DNA of 64,000 bases, from positions 1,302,001-1,366,000 of the forward strand of contig JAETXT010000006.1 in NCBI GenBank assembly GCA_019188255.1. Direction: 5' to 3'. Position numbers and translations under genes: made by a program. The DNA is from Verticillium longisporum (Eukaryota > Ascomycota > Sordariomycetes > Glomerellales > Plectosphaerellaceae). The notes beneath the pieces are model-generated. The model was given only the letters and a program-made list of their open reading frames with translations, made no database searches and had not been told where the DNA came from. Below are positions 35,183-46,372 of this stretch, one piece after another; within the stretch, counting starts at the first letter, position 1, and each line of letters starts with the position of its first letter.

Positions 35183-36017
35183 GGGTTCATTCTGCTATGT
35201 TCATCTTATTGAAGCGGTCATCTCTGTTCGTTTGAGATCGTACATTCCAGGCTCACGACGAAGGGTTAGATACCTGGTTGGAGGTGACATAAATAGGCGG
35301 ACTAGAGTGGCTGTTGGTTTTCTTTGTCATTCTTTGACTTGTTATTCGTGATTCATAAAATGCCAGTGAGGTCTTCTGTTCTAACCCTTTGTCAAAGAAC
35401 ACATGACACCAATAGTCCTGTGAAAATGTTGTTATATTCATTTGAAACCTCCAGACAGCAAACAGCGTTAAACCCATTGCACGCTTAACCAGGTTCGTAC
35501 TAAAGCCATCTCCGGCGATACCTCAGGACGAGTCAGAGACAGTGTACGTAGCGACAGAGCCCAATCAGAGCAGGGACTCACAAGTTCCAGCTCGGTCTTA
35601 CTTCTAAAGCTTAATATGTTGAAACCCAGTCTGATAAAGACGGAACCATCACGACGTCTGCGTAGTATTTTTATTCCTCTGCAAGTTCGAGGTCGGCGGG
35701 GATCTTTGCGAAGAGAGGTATATCGGATACATGATCGCAGAGGAGAAAACAATCAATATGGCTGCGTACTCTGCTGTCGTTATAATTCGTTGAGTTGATC
35801 TCGTCGCACAATCCGTCGAGTTCCCTGCCTGCGGTGGTCGGACTAGGCCACAGTGATCTCAGCTCTTACTGGTCTTCTCACCACCTTCGTTTGCTATAAC
35901 ACGCCAAAACCAGTTGGTGTCCGAAGATGCTTGGAAAACATCGACATGGTCATGTTGAATTTGTTCCTCGCTTCCAAGGTTCGGCGTCTGTACGTTCATC
36001 GGGATATCGCGGGTGAA
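35183..36017. other. Intergenic, no supportable gene
   Basis: Downstream region of the BCS1-like gene. Short frames only; the minus-strand side of 35853-36017 could hold further 3' sequence of the next gene. Confidence 0.3.
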
Positions 36018-36766
36018 CTATTCGATGAGGGAAGAGTCCTCTTGGACATTCATCTCCGCGTCGTGATAGGTCACTGTGGTGAGCAGGTTTGGACTGGGAA
36101 TATTACTTGAAGGGAAATGGTTCAGGCTAGGCAAACTCCCTGTTATGTGGTGTGGTGATCCCGACACGCTTTGAGAAGCATACTTGACATCGTGGCCCGA
36201 ATCTGGAGGCCCGTCTCTCAGAGGTTCGCATGCTTTGGTACTCTGTCTTGAACTGGCTTTCTGCTTTCTTCGGGCGTTCTTGCCCCCAAGTCGCTTACGG
36301 GTTCTCTTTTCTACGCCTGTGTTACTTTGCACATTCGCATCTTGGCGAATGGAATATTACCTCTGTAGTGATACTTTTGGCTTCTCAAATCGGGCACTAT
36401 TCGGAGCACGAAATCCCCAGCAGTTGAAGTGATGAGACTGCGCCGACCATCTTCCGCATCGACGAAGCTGGGGATCCCTTGGATCAAATCATTGGAAGAG
36501 GCTGTCCCCATGCCGAGAATCGTGTCTACGGTGAATGAGGACACGCAAAGGGACTGGGTGGCATGGTCCAAATCAGCAAGGGCTGTTTTTCAGGTCTCCC
36601 GAGTGCGGTGGTGCTGCATGCCCCGTGTGAACCTCTTCGTTGTAAAAAGACCCAGTGTTGATGTCAATGCACACAGGATGGAGAACTGCTGCTGCAAGTT
36701 GATGATAAGGCTCTTAAGTTCTTCTGGATCGGTGGCTTTGCCAATGAAGTTGGCATGTTCGTCCAT
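36018..36766 (-). CDS. Orphan three-exon protein
   Basis: The best model starts at ATG 36766 (MDEHANFIGKATDPEELKSL) and gives 211 residues from exons 36766-36652, 36582-36361 and 36316-36018, all in one frame. The second intron (36360-36317, GTAATA...agtaacacag) is good. The first (36651-36583, gtcttt...aaacag) is weaker but removes an in-frame TGA at 36590-36592; without it the gene has a nonsense codon. Segments: a helix around LQQQFSILCALTSTL, ATQSLCVSSFTVDTILGMGTASSNDLIQGIPSFVDAEDGRRSL, then a very basic stretch (VEKRTRKRLGGKNARRKQK) like a nuclear localisation signal and a disordered Ser/Pro-rich tail. It may be a nuclear protein; family unknown. Confidence 0.45.
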
Positions 36767-39058
36767 GATGCCGGTCGAGTGGGTGCAATGCTCGAGAAAG
36801 GGGTGCTGGCCAGCACGCTCGAAAAGTTGGTTTTGGCGAGCACTCTTGTTTGTAAGGGCACGGCCTAGCTCAATGTGTATTAAGGGGCAGCATGGATATG
36901 GCTTACTAAAAGGGATAAGCCTATATGATTTGTGGCGCTGATACATCGAAGGAGCGACGTTCGCCTTGATCCTAGTAGGCGAGCATGACTGCCGCGCGCA
37001 TACAAGCCTGACGAGGAAGGATGGTGACCCAATCACAAAGGGCTGAGTCAAAGACACTGGGCGGTATTGGAGATTTTGAGGACAGAAACAAAGAACCGAG
37101 GGGCCGGAAAACAGGGGCCCGGTGGCAGCTGCATGTTCTATTGCAGGTTTTCAATCAGTGAACGTCCGGCCTGCACTTCCTCCTACTAACCCGCTTCCAG
37201 GTCCACGACGATATCTCAACAGCTTCCTTACAATCAAACATACTCGACTATCCGATAGACAGCGGCCGGAGGTACCATGCTCTTCACCGAGGAAGTAAGT
37301 GCAACTCACTTGGAATCTGTAGCTCCACCGTCTTGATTGATAGAAAGGCCACACGTGTCAGGCCACTAGAGGATGCATACAGCAACATCAGGCTGTCGCT
37401 TGTGTTCGCTGCAAACCAGGCCGTCGCAATGAAATTAAGGGAGAGTCGGACGGAGAAGGCGATCCCCTTGAGCTGCGCGCCGTACGGGCTTGACAGGCTG
37501 ATCACATGTGGCGGGGTAGCTGCGTCATTTGGCACGAGTACGCATAAGAGAGAGGCAAACACGGAGGTGGAGGGGCCCCCGACAAGGCGAAGGCGGGTCG
37601 GCTAGGACGCTGGTCTCACTGTTGTTATCCGGCGGCGGCTGGGACCGTGCGTTGGACTGGACACGTTGGGTGGCAAGGGTGGCTTGTTCACCGCACAGCC
37701 GCTAGAGTAAGTAATATGTCTGGTCGCTGAGAATATGATTGCCCCTAACCGTTCTGTTCCCTACAAAACCAACCTCACACATGATGCACTCGGCATCATG
37801 TCGAGCATCGACACCAAACTGAAAGCCCTGGAGTATGATGTGCAACAGATTCGGAACGCACTTCGTTCGGCCGATACACATTCTAGCCATGCCAATCGCA
37901 GAGGTCCTCGCCGTTCAATCCGGCTTCAGGATTCTAAAGCGACACCATCCTTGCTCGAAGAAGTCCCTCATAAAGCTTAGTTGTCGGGTCAAACATGGTT
38001 GCTCTTGGGTCGGTGGTTGCGATGCAAAAAGATGCGACGAGCAAACGGATCACCGGATGTTTAGTGAGCCGTACCGAGGAGTCAGACGCAGGCCTGGAAG
38101 TAATCAGCGTCCTATACGAATCCAATCGTGAACGTTTACCCCCGCTAGTACCGGGCCAGTACGAAAATTTATTGTGCAAGCCGCGGCAGTATCTAAGGCT
38201 CCCTGCTGGGTAGCATGCTAAGTGGCCTTGTAGCGGGTTCTTACAATGAACAACGTGAGACTCAATACTGATGAGCAGAACCATGTAAAGCTCTGGTGAG
38301 GCCTCAGATTTTTTGAGCATTCCAAATCTGTCCCTCGGGCGAGCAACGTCCTGTCTCGGTTCGTCTGTATTACCGCTCTTGTCCAGTGTACCATTTTCTG
38401 TTGCTCAAGGTTCCTCAGGGACGCTCAGTGATGCTCAGGATTCACACCCTCTCGAGCAGCTCCCTCCGTCCAGCCCCTCCGTCTACCCTGATCATCCCCG
38501 ATGCTCGATATTTTTCTGTCAACTTGACGCAACCCGGCCGTAGCCCCTTGACCCGAAGCCTCTCATATCGCCCATCAAGGTAGGCTCGTCAGCCTCTCTG
38601 CACTCGAGCTATATCGGTCATGTCTTCTCAGTAGACCGAAATGCACGTCCGTCCTCTCGGGTCAAATAGAATTTCGACAGATCTCTCCCTTATCTACCGC
38701 GAGCTCCCGCTCCCTCTCTCGCACGGCGCTCTGCCTTTTCAAAACCTCAGTGGAAAACCTCGACGACTCGCACAAGACGGAAGAGCCTGGCGCAGTCGAG
38801 GCGGACGAGAAGTCTCGACGGTGGAGCTCCAGGAAGGACGCTGGGCTTGCAACTTCGATGGAAAAACAGCTTCGCAAGGAAGACACCAAGTAAACCGACC
38901 CGTATACGCCAAGCTGTAGGTAGATTGCATCGTGAGTAGTTGCTCGCATTTGAACCTCCCACCCGATCCAACTTGTGTGTATTGTCACCCCTGCAGAAGG
39001 TCACATTGGTTGGGCACATTGAAATGTAGAATTGCACCTATCGGTCAATTCTCATCGG
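36767..39058. other. Long stretch with only weak gene candidates
   Basis: 37284-37562 (minus, VFASLLCVLVPND... FAANTSDSLMLLYASSSG) and 37333-37605 (plus) are open over the same bases. 37735-37980 (plus, ATG 37735) encodes 81 residues with a short coiled-coil-like block (SSIDTKLKALEYDVQQIRNAL). 38313-38583 and 38641-38919 are open on the plus strand but featureless. I cannot choose among them. Confidence 0.3.
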
Positions 39059-39705
39059 CTACCGAATCATGATAGGAAATGCCCCGGATCGGCCCCAGAG
39101 GTGTTCCCTCATGTCCGCTTCCGGTGCAGCCGTAAGCAACCTACAACCATCAATCACGTCCTCATTTTCTTCGTCTCTTTGCTCTGCGACCTCTTTCCCT
39201 TCCTGATCCATTGTCCACGTCCAGTACCGAATACCCGATTTCTGACCGACATACGTGTGGCACGGCGTCCAATCCTCTTCGAACCAGACGTGTGCGAGTT
39301 GCCATCCAGTTACCTGCGTCTTAATAGTAGACCTGTCGAGCAGGCGAAGCTTGAAGGTATTGCCGGCCTTCTCGTCGACCACAACGTACGTGTCCCTTTC
39401 CATGTCGACGAAAACGGGCTCTTGGTTCTCTGCTGCGCCAGCCTGGCTGCTTCCGCTAGCAATAGTCATCAACGCAGTGGCCGCAGCAAGGCTGTCGTAT
39501 GCAGTTTGGTTCAGGGAGTGGACACGCTGTTTTCCGAGACCTCAGCCCAATGCTCTATAAACTCGGCCAAGTAGCAATATGCGATTGCCGTAATCTCTCT
39601 CAGGTCTTCTGACGGGGGCCATATCTCATCCTTCCTATTCGCCTTTTTCACCGAGTCGGGTTTCTCTGGATGATGCGTCGCACTGACGTACGTCCAGTCG
39701 GCCAT
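39059..39705 (-). CDS. Hypothetical protein, about 215 residues
   Basis: ATG 39705 (MADWTYVSATHHPEKPDSVKK) reads a short N-terminal region and a helix (REITAIAYCYLAEFIEHWAE). One missing base in an A run at 39530-39533 (four; five restores the frame) separates it from QTAYDSLAAATALMTIASG, a beta-rich block (VFVDMERDTYVVVDEKAGNTF, WQLAHVWFEEDWTPCHTYVG, YWTWTMDQEG) and an acidic then basic end at 39059. No family recognised. Confidence 0.45.
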
Positions 39706-40178
39706 TGATCGCACGTAGCCATGGCTGGCTACGTGCGTGCCACTTTCGACTTGATTTTGATCCTTATAGCACAGGGTGGCATGTGGACCCTTCGGGTCCT
39801 TTTGATATTTGCCATGGATCTTTGTTGTGTTGTGAATGTCGGACCTGGATATTGTGGTCTAGTATCAGTGTTTTGTTCTTTGGAGGTATGTCCCTGGTGA
39901 ATTTCCTGGGAACTGGTGACATGAGGGTCATCTATATCTTACCTGATGAGGATCTCCTTCGGAAACAGCTTTCTGTCTCTGGCCCAGGCCCGACTGATCC
40001 ACGATCACACTCACTCCAGAACCTGGAGTCGACTCGACTGCCCTGGAGGCGATTGTAGAGAGCACATATCGAAGGCGATCATTTAGAGATCACGACCTAC
40101 TTTAGGTTCTTCGCGAAGGACCACTACCAAGCTGTCTGATGGAAGCCCAATGTGACGTCTCGCTGTGCGGGCGCCTTT

Positions 40179-41140
40179 TCAACTTTGTGAGCCAAAGTGC
40201 TCTATCCCGCATCCCAAGTTCAAGGATTCAATGGGAGACAGTCTTTCTGTGGGCGCCGGCGCTGGCGATGGCGAAGGAGAGGTGGCGACAACTATCACCC
40301 CTTCAGCAGGTGCTGACTCCTCTCTTGCAGATTGTTGTTGTTGCACCTCTGGTGTCTGTTCTGGGGAAACCATCCCTTCTGTCGTGTTCGTTATGTGTTC
40401 GATCATCCTTCCTTTGTTGGCGTTCTTCGCGAAATCGTGGTTGGTCGAAGAGATCCAACGTCGGTAGGTCGAATTCGTAAATGTCTGTGGCGTTGCCCAG
40501 GGGGTCAACGTCGTTGGTAATGGGCAGATCCAGAGTGCTAAAGAGCTCCTGGGTTACTGCTGGTTCCGGGGACTGCGCATCTTTGTAGACCGTCGATTCG
40601 TCGAAGGTGACGTCTCGAGTGCGGAGCACTTTCTTTAACTGGGGCACCCAAATCCTGTAGATGTTGGTGCTGTCGTATCCGCAGAGGTAGCCAATGTGAC
40701 TTCTCGGGTCTAGTTTCCTCCTTCCGTTGCTCCTTGTCAGCGCAGCAGTCGTCATCGGGTACGCCTTACAACCGTATCTGCGAAGATGAGAGATGGATGG
40801 CGTCTCTGCCGTCATGCCCGACTGCGTTGCGTTCTTCCAACTGTTGAACAAACCTAACGGGGTTTTCCAGCCATTCCTCTCTCTGGGAGTGAGGTTGTGG
40901 ACATATGCAGAAGCCTGCACAATCTCTGGCCACAGCTCTGTTGGAAGACCTGAGGAGTTCTGCAGGACCCTTGCCCTTGCAAGAAGCACTCCTCCGTTGC
41001 GTTCTGCGGTTCCGTTCTGTTGAGGGGCGTATGAGGCTGATCTTTCCAGCAGGATTCCTCGATCTTCGCACCACTCCTCCATCTGCGTGCGTAGAGCGGT
41101 GTCAACATCAACCCTGATGACCTTGAGCACTGCCTTATGT
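40179..41140 (-). mobile_element. Ty1/Copia retrotransposon relic (integrase region)
   Basis: The minus-strand translation has the C-terminal half of a Copia-type integrase core: VIRVDVDTALRTQMEEWCEDRGI, then SASYAPQQNGTAERNGGVLLARARVL, holding the Glu of the DDE triad in its family context, followed by TELWPEIVQASAYVHNLTPRE, the RYGCKAY and GYLCGYDSTN motifs, and an acidic linker rich in Gln and Pro. A frame change near 40420 leads into the linker (TPEVQQQQSAREESAP). The reverse transcriptase, protease and both LTRs are missing here. It ends at the 5' junction of LINE copy D at about 41140. Confidence 0.85.
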
Positions 41141-41964
41141 ACCTGAAAAACAGTTCCCAAAGATGCGATCCACCACCCTCAGCGCTGCAAGACGCAAACT
41201 ACGTGTGGAAAGACGACTACCAGATAATGTTGGAAAACTCTCGAAGGAAGTTGACATAGCACTACCCGGCAAGCACACTCGAGAACTGTACGACAACCTT
41301 TCCTGGATGGATGCTAGCATGCTGGCCCAGCTCAGGACAGGCATGGCGAGACTGAACGCTTCACTGTTCCGAATTAGGGCAGTACCTTCAGCCCAATGCG
41401 CATGCGGACGAGCGAGAGAGACGGTGGAGCACTTTCTCCTCCGATGCACACGATGGGCAACACAACGCGCCGAGACACTCATGCGCCCTGGCACACAAAG
41501 AGACAACATCTCCTTCCAATTGGGAGGTAAGACGACATCAGATGCTGATGATTGGAAGCCGGAAATGAAAGCATTCCGAGCTACGATTCACTTTGCGAAG
41601 GCCACGGGCCGACTGGAGAACGTGTGATCCCTTGCGGGGGCCCAACACACCGAAATCCCCCTTCTTCTACTAACCGAACTTAACACCCACACCTCGTGTC
41701 AATAACAGTAAGAGCCGCTTCAGTCGCCGTAGATAGGACTCTGAACACTTGAAGAATAGCCTTCAAGCAGCTTGCCAATACAATCTAAACCCCACGAGAA
41801 ACCGGCGGCAAGACAGAAGACGAGAAAGCAAGTGCGGAAAGATGACCTATTATGGGCTTGGAAGATTTGGACAGATTAGAGGAAGCGACCGTGTACAATA
41901 GCAAACAGTGCCTTATTGGCTCTAGGTCACCAGGCGTAATAAACGTGTGTGTGTGTGTGTGTAG
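41141..41964 (+). mobile_element. LINE copy D, strongly 5'-truncated
   Basis: The plus strand reads [19 protein letters not shown] to [12 protein letters not shown] (41163-41627), the last 154 residues of LINE ORF2 with [17 protein letters not shown], followed by about 300 bp of 3' UTR, the conserved end caggcgtaataaac and a tail of about nine GT repeats ending at 41964. The frame of this piece is intact. It lies directly beside the Copia integrase relic, so it inserted into or next to an older element. Confidence 0.92.
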
Positions 41965-42197
41965 ATGAAGTTGGTAGGATGGCTTGATGGCGTTCTGCAC
42001 ACTAGGAATGTCATCACACAGCCTAGTTATGACGAAAGCAATGGATCTAATACCGGCCGCCCTTGTCTTGTATTTCGGACAAAATGCTCAACAGACTGAT
42101 GATTCGTATCTGCTCTAGGAGAAGCAAGGACGTTGCGTGCTGGATTTTACATTTCGTTATCAAGTAAAATACGCCGGCAATGAAGGCATACGAGACT

Positions 42198-45075
42198 TCA
42201 GACCTTAATGTGTAAAGAAAATCCTTTCGTTAGTCTCCTTATTCTGACGACACCAGAGCCTTCCATCCCACGTGAAAACTGAGGAGACCAGATGAAAGCA
42301 TAATAACCCTGGCGGCAGGAGGTGCCTCCCTTGAGGATCGCTTCGTACTTGCAGCCCTCTAGAAACCTTTTCTCGGCCTTGCTATGAGCCTCTTCGTCTA
42401 GAAGCATCACACCATTACCGTGCGCCCCATCTGAATGCCGTCGCCAGTCCGCAAAGTCGTCTACAATTGTCGTGTTCCCGGTCCGCTTACATTCCGGACA
42501 TTCGAAGGACTTCTTCCATCTAGAGTCTTTCTCGTGAGTGCTGTAATGGATGCATAGTCCTTTTGATCTGAAATTTCGATCGCAAAAGAAACAATGAGCG
42601 ATCCTAGTCGATCCAGATGGGAAGGGGGTTCCAGGTGACGACAAGTCAGATACCACATTTGGAGCGTCTCGTTCGTCGTGGTGAACATGGATATGGGCAC
42701 TCCAATGCGAAATTCCTTCAATGATACTTGGAGGCCAACCCAGCCTTCAACATTCAGGGCATTCAAAAGGCCTTGCAAACGAGCCATCACGCACGTGAGC
42801 CTTCATGTGACGAGTAAGGTTCGGGCGGCGGGCATATGACCCGCAGCCTAAAAGACACCAGCATGTAGAGGCCGATGCCCTGAATCGCGGCGGGGGCTCA
42901 GTAGTTGATAGAAGACCTGAAGAATCGTCGAGTTTTGGCGTTTCAGTGTGTTGGAGAGCCTCGTTGGCCAAATGAACCACGTCGGCCGGAAGGTGGCGAA
43001 GGTATGCAACGAGTAAACTGGAATAAGTCTCCCATATAGTTGTAGCCAGAGTTTGCGCTTCTGAGAAGTGTTTGAAAACAGAGCTGATAGCCGTAGTACC
43101 TAGAATCGGGTAGGATTCTTCTTGAACAAACGTGATCTGGTCCTTCGGGTGGGGCCTTGTGTCGCTGCTTCCAAGGGCCTGTTGCCTGTCAACCTGGTCA
43201 AAGTACGTCTTGCGTTTCAACGCCTTTGATTGCTTCTCCAAAAAACGACGAATATAGGTAGCTCGGCTTTGTAACTATTCACGCCAGCCGAATGGTTGAT
43301 CATGACCGTCGGTTGCTAAGCTAGTGCTGATCGTGCGCAGGTCTTGCCGCTGTTCAAACGCTGCCTTTTCCTCGTTCGTTAGAGTCATGGGAGCATGGCC
43401 GTCAACTCTCAGCGAGGCGTTACAAAGAAGTCGGAAAAGAGATTCGTCATCGCCAGCTAATAACCCAAAGGCGAAGTTCGGCAGCTGACCTCGAAGGTGA
43501 TTAGGCAGATAGCTTTTTCCGAACACCTCAGACGAGTTTTCGAAGACGAAGTTACGCACAGCGGGGGTAAGCATACCTTGAAATTATCAGCTTTTGTCTC
43601 GTGTACTCTCGGAATCACGATTGGGCAGTCACTTGCCGTCTAACCGCCCAGCGCTGCCAATGCGCATGGCGTACGGGCGAGGCGGGTCGCGGCACCCTAG
43701 AGCCCAGGTGCAGAGGCTCCAAATCTCCCACATACGGTTATACGACATGTTGAAGATAAGATTTTGTTTTATACCTTGCTTCCAGTGAATTGGAAGGTAC
43801 TTCAGTTCGCCAAGCGTTGGGCTAGGGAGAAGTGCGTTGAGAGACTCGAAGCCAACATCAAACGAATCATCCTTGATAGCCTTTGCACTTATCAGACTCA
43901 AGACACAGACGATGCAAATGTAACTGAGAACGATATCCTGATGTGGGATGATGAGGTGTTTGTGTGCATAAAAGCCTGGATTGGATAAATTTTAAATACG
44001 TACCGATCATCTTGGCTTCGTTTGAGAGCATTCACGTCAACTTTATTGTGTATTATCGTAATTGTGGCAACTAGCCGTTCCGAATTTCCGGTGGGATCCG
44101 CTACATTAGCTAGTTCTATTTGCTCGTATCGAATTTCTGTTAGAGCGCCGGGTCTGAATGCACCTATACTGGCAAGAAGGATCATGAAATGAAATGTCAG
44201 ACGTTCTGTGGGTTTACAGGTCACCACCTCTGGCCTGGCCCATAGCACAGAAAGAATTGCAAGAGCATCTTCGCCAGTGACTTCTTGCTTGTGAAACATT
44301 TGGCCACGTGAAAGCCCAAGTTCGTTTGCAAGGTCTTCTCGAATCCACTGTGACCTTGCCCGCAGGCGCGTATTAGCGCTGGCTCTGAGGAAGAGATTAG
44401 GATCTCGTGTTCAGCGGGAGATGTTAAGTAGTAAAGATAGTCAGACCTTCGACACTTTCCACACAGAGCCGCTACCTTGCGAGGTATCAGTGAACTTAAG
44501 CGAGTAGGAAGAGGTCTTCTCGGGCTCCTCGCGTCGCTTGATTTGTAAGAAGCCACTGTCGAAGTCGCGTACCAAGGCTTTCCAGAGTTCGGTGACAGTG
44601 ATTGCAGACTCAACTTCTCGGACCCATTCGTACTCCTCGGGGCCCAGAGATGGGCGCAGCTGCATCGAAGTTTTTACATGGTGTCGTAAGAAAGCCCTGA
44701 ACTTGTCTTCTGCGGAGGGTCGGTTTGCACAGAGGTCCAGCACAATTGTCTCCGGATCAGATGCTGCGCTAGGTCCAACTTTACTGAGAACTATTTTGCA
44801 AAACCTTGTAAATCAATTCAAAAGTTAGCATGTCCTCAAATGAATAAGCCCCGATCCTCAAGGTCAAAGCAGTCCTACATGTTCCAGAGCCGGCGGGCAT
44901 ACTTCCTGTACGCCTCCGCCTTTCGGTGTACTTTACGAGAATCTTCGATAGGGTCAGAAGCACATCCTTCCAAGTATTGAAGGGTATCGTCATGGCTCTG
45001 TTCGACGAACTCGTCCAGCCAAACGCGGCCACCGGCAAATCGCCAAGGTTCCGCGGGTATTGAGATCGCTGACAT
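42198..45075 (-). CDS. DUF3435 (tyrosine-recombinase-like) protein with C-terminal C2H2 fingers
   Basis: ATG 45075; model of about 881 residues. Introns: 44878-44805 (GTAGGA, tgctaac, TTACAAG), 44446-44348, and 43636-43577, which has a GC donor (GCAAGT). The core matches DUF3435, the domain of Starship captain recombinases and related fungal 'FluG/C2H2' proteins: LGLSRGQMFHKQEVTGEDALAIL, CKPTERLTFHFMILLASIGAFRPGAL, SLISAKAIKDDSFDV, MRIGSAGRLDG|MLTPAVRNFVF, PNFAFGLLAGDDESLF. The C-terminal third holds zinc-finger blocks: CWCLLGCGSYARRPNLTRHMKAH, ECPEC...HWSAHIHVHH, and CFFCDRNFRSKGLCIHYSTH. Defects: one missing base in an A4/T4 run at 43970-43973, an in-frame TAG at 43277-43275 and a TGA at 42749-42747 inside a finger; both stops could be C-to-T changes (CAG, CGA). 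The catalytic R-H-R-Y residues cannot be placed by eye. Probably a decayed gene. Confidence 0.8.
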
Positions 45076-45927
45076 CGTTCTGCAAGGTAAAAGGTTCAGC
45101 GCGTCCGGATGCCGCTAATAACGGAACAAAAGAGCGATTATTGGAAGGTCTAGGTGTATCGATGTGTGATGGTTATATTACGGCGAAGAAATGAAGATGA
45201 GAAGAGGGGGAAAGGGTGAGAGAAGTGACGGCGGCGACGGCTGCGCACTTCCCCCTACCCAGACCCTGCCCATGCTGAGTACACAGGGGCATTCTCCAGA
45301 CTTCAAAATCCCTGATTGAAAGATTCAAGTTGCAGTAGTCATTTTTCGAGATTCGGGGTCCTGGATGCGAGATGGGGGGTTAAGTAGGCAAAGTCGCATA
45401 CGAACGGGCTGGGACTAGGCACCGTTAAAGTGGGGGCCTAAACGATTCGTTAACGGTAGGTGACCTGAATCTTAATATTGCCTGAAGGCTCTTAACCATG
45501 TGTCAGGCCAACTAGTGCAAGTACAAGAAGATGTTCGTCGCGGGTCTGCCACGTCGGCAGGAAAGTCGGAAACCCTGCTTCCGCTGAATGACAACGACGC
45601 CGTGGCGACAGACAAACGCAGTTCTTGCGTCACCCAGGCGCCAACACCACCATCGCTGTCCATGTCGGCCGAGCTGACGCCAGCGGTCGCAACTCCTCCT
45701 TGGGCATTCAACCGCAGTATGTCCTGTCGGCCGAGCAGACGGGAAAGCATAGTCTTCCATACCTCGCGAAATTCGTCAACGATCCGGATTTCAAGGGCAT
45801 GGTTCGCGTCGAAGTGGCCGATGTCAACTGGAAGGACGTGATGGAGAGAATTGACATACCAGACCGTCCCGAATTTCTTGCCGTCCAGTACGCAATACGT
45901 CGAAAAGAGATATGTATAACGCGTCAC
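45076..45927. other. Upstream of the DUF3435 gene; one protein-like fragment
   Basis: 45076-45470 has no open frame of note. From 45550 to 45910 the plus strand reads an open, protein-like segment (TIAVHVGRADASGRNSSLGIQPQYVL, LAKFVNDPDFKGMVRVEVADVNW, EFLAVQYAIRRKE) that runs straight into the 13-bp repeats. It may be a gene whose end was replaced by the minisatellite. Confidence 0.35.
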
Positions 45928-46215
45928 TCAAATCGATATCCATCACTCAAATCCATCACTCAAATCCATCATTCAAATCCATCACTCAAATCCAGCACTC
46001 AAATCCATCACTCAAATCAATATTCATCACTCAGATCCATCACTCAAATCCACCACTCAAATTCATATCCATCATTCAAATCAATATTCATCGCTCAAAT
46101 CCATCACTCAAATCCAGCACTCAAATCCATCACTCAAATCCACCACTCAAATCCACCACTCAAATCCATCACTCAAATCCAAATCCATCACTCAAATCCA
46201 AATCCATCACTCAAA
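45928..46215 (+). repeat. 13-bp minisatellite, unit atccatcactcaa, about 20 imperfect copies
   Basis: Head-to-tail copies of a 13-bp unit with single-base variants (catcattcaa, cagcactcaa, caccactcaa) and occasional 6-bp insertions (atcaat, atccaa). Because 13 is not a multiple of three and the unit lacks stops, long frames are open through it in more than one phase (HSNPSLKSITQI type translation); these are not evidence of a gene. Confidence 0.95.
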
Positions 46216-46372
46216 TCTATCATTGAAGCTCATCATCCGAGTTCATCACCCAACCCAATCACGCAAGCTCAACCCATCACTCAAGCCCGTCACCCGTCAC
46301 AGTGCAAGACCATGTCTTGACATTGGCTTCTCACTTCCCTCGCACACTCAGACCTATCTCAATCATTATTAG

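Noticed and set aside
37370..37980. Possible Zn2Cys6 regulator remnant (ACVRCK followed by basic and coiled-coil-like segments)
   Set aside because: Only two of six cysteines are in the right spacing and the pieces lie in different frames; the opposite strand is equally open.
45150..45200. TTAC-type Starship 5' terminal motif near the DUF3435 gene
   Set aside because: A TTAC(N7)A match is short enough to occur by chance, is on the wrong strand for the gene, and no matching right end was found.
45940..46320. Long open frames coding HSNPSLKSITQI-type repeats
   Set aside because: A stop-free 13-bp repeat stays open in several phases; the frames alone are not evidence of a protein.
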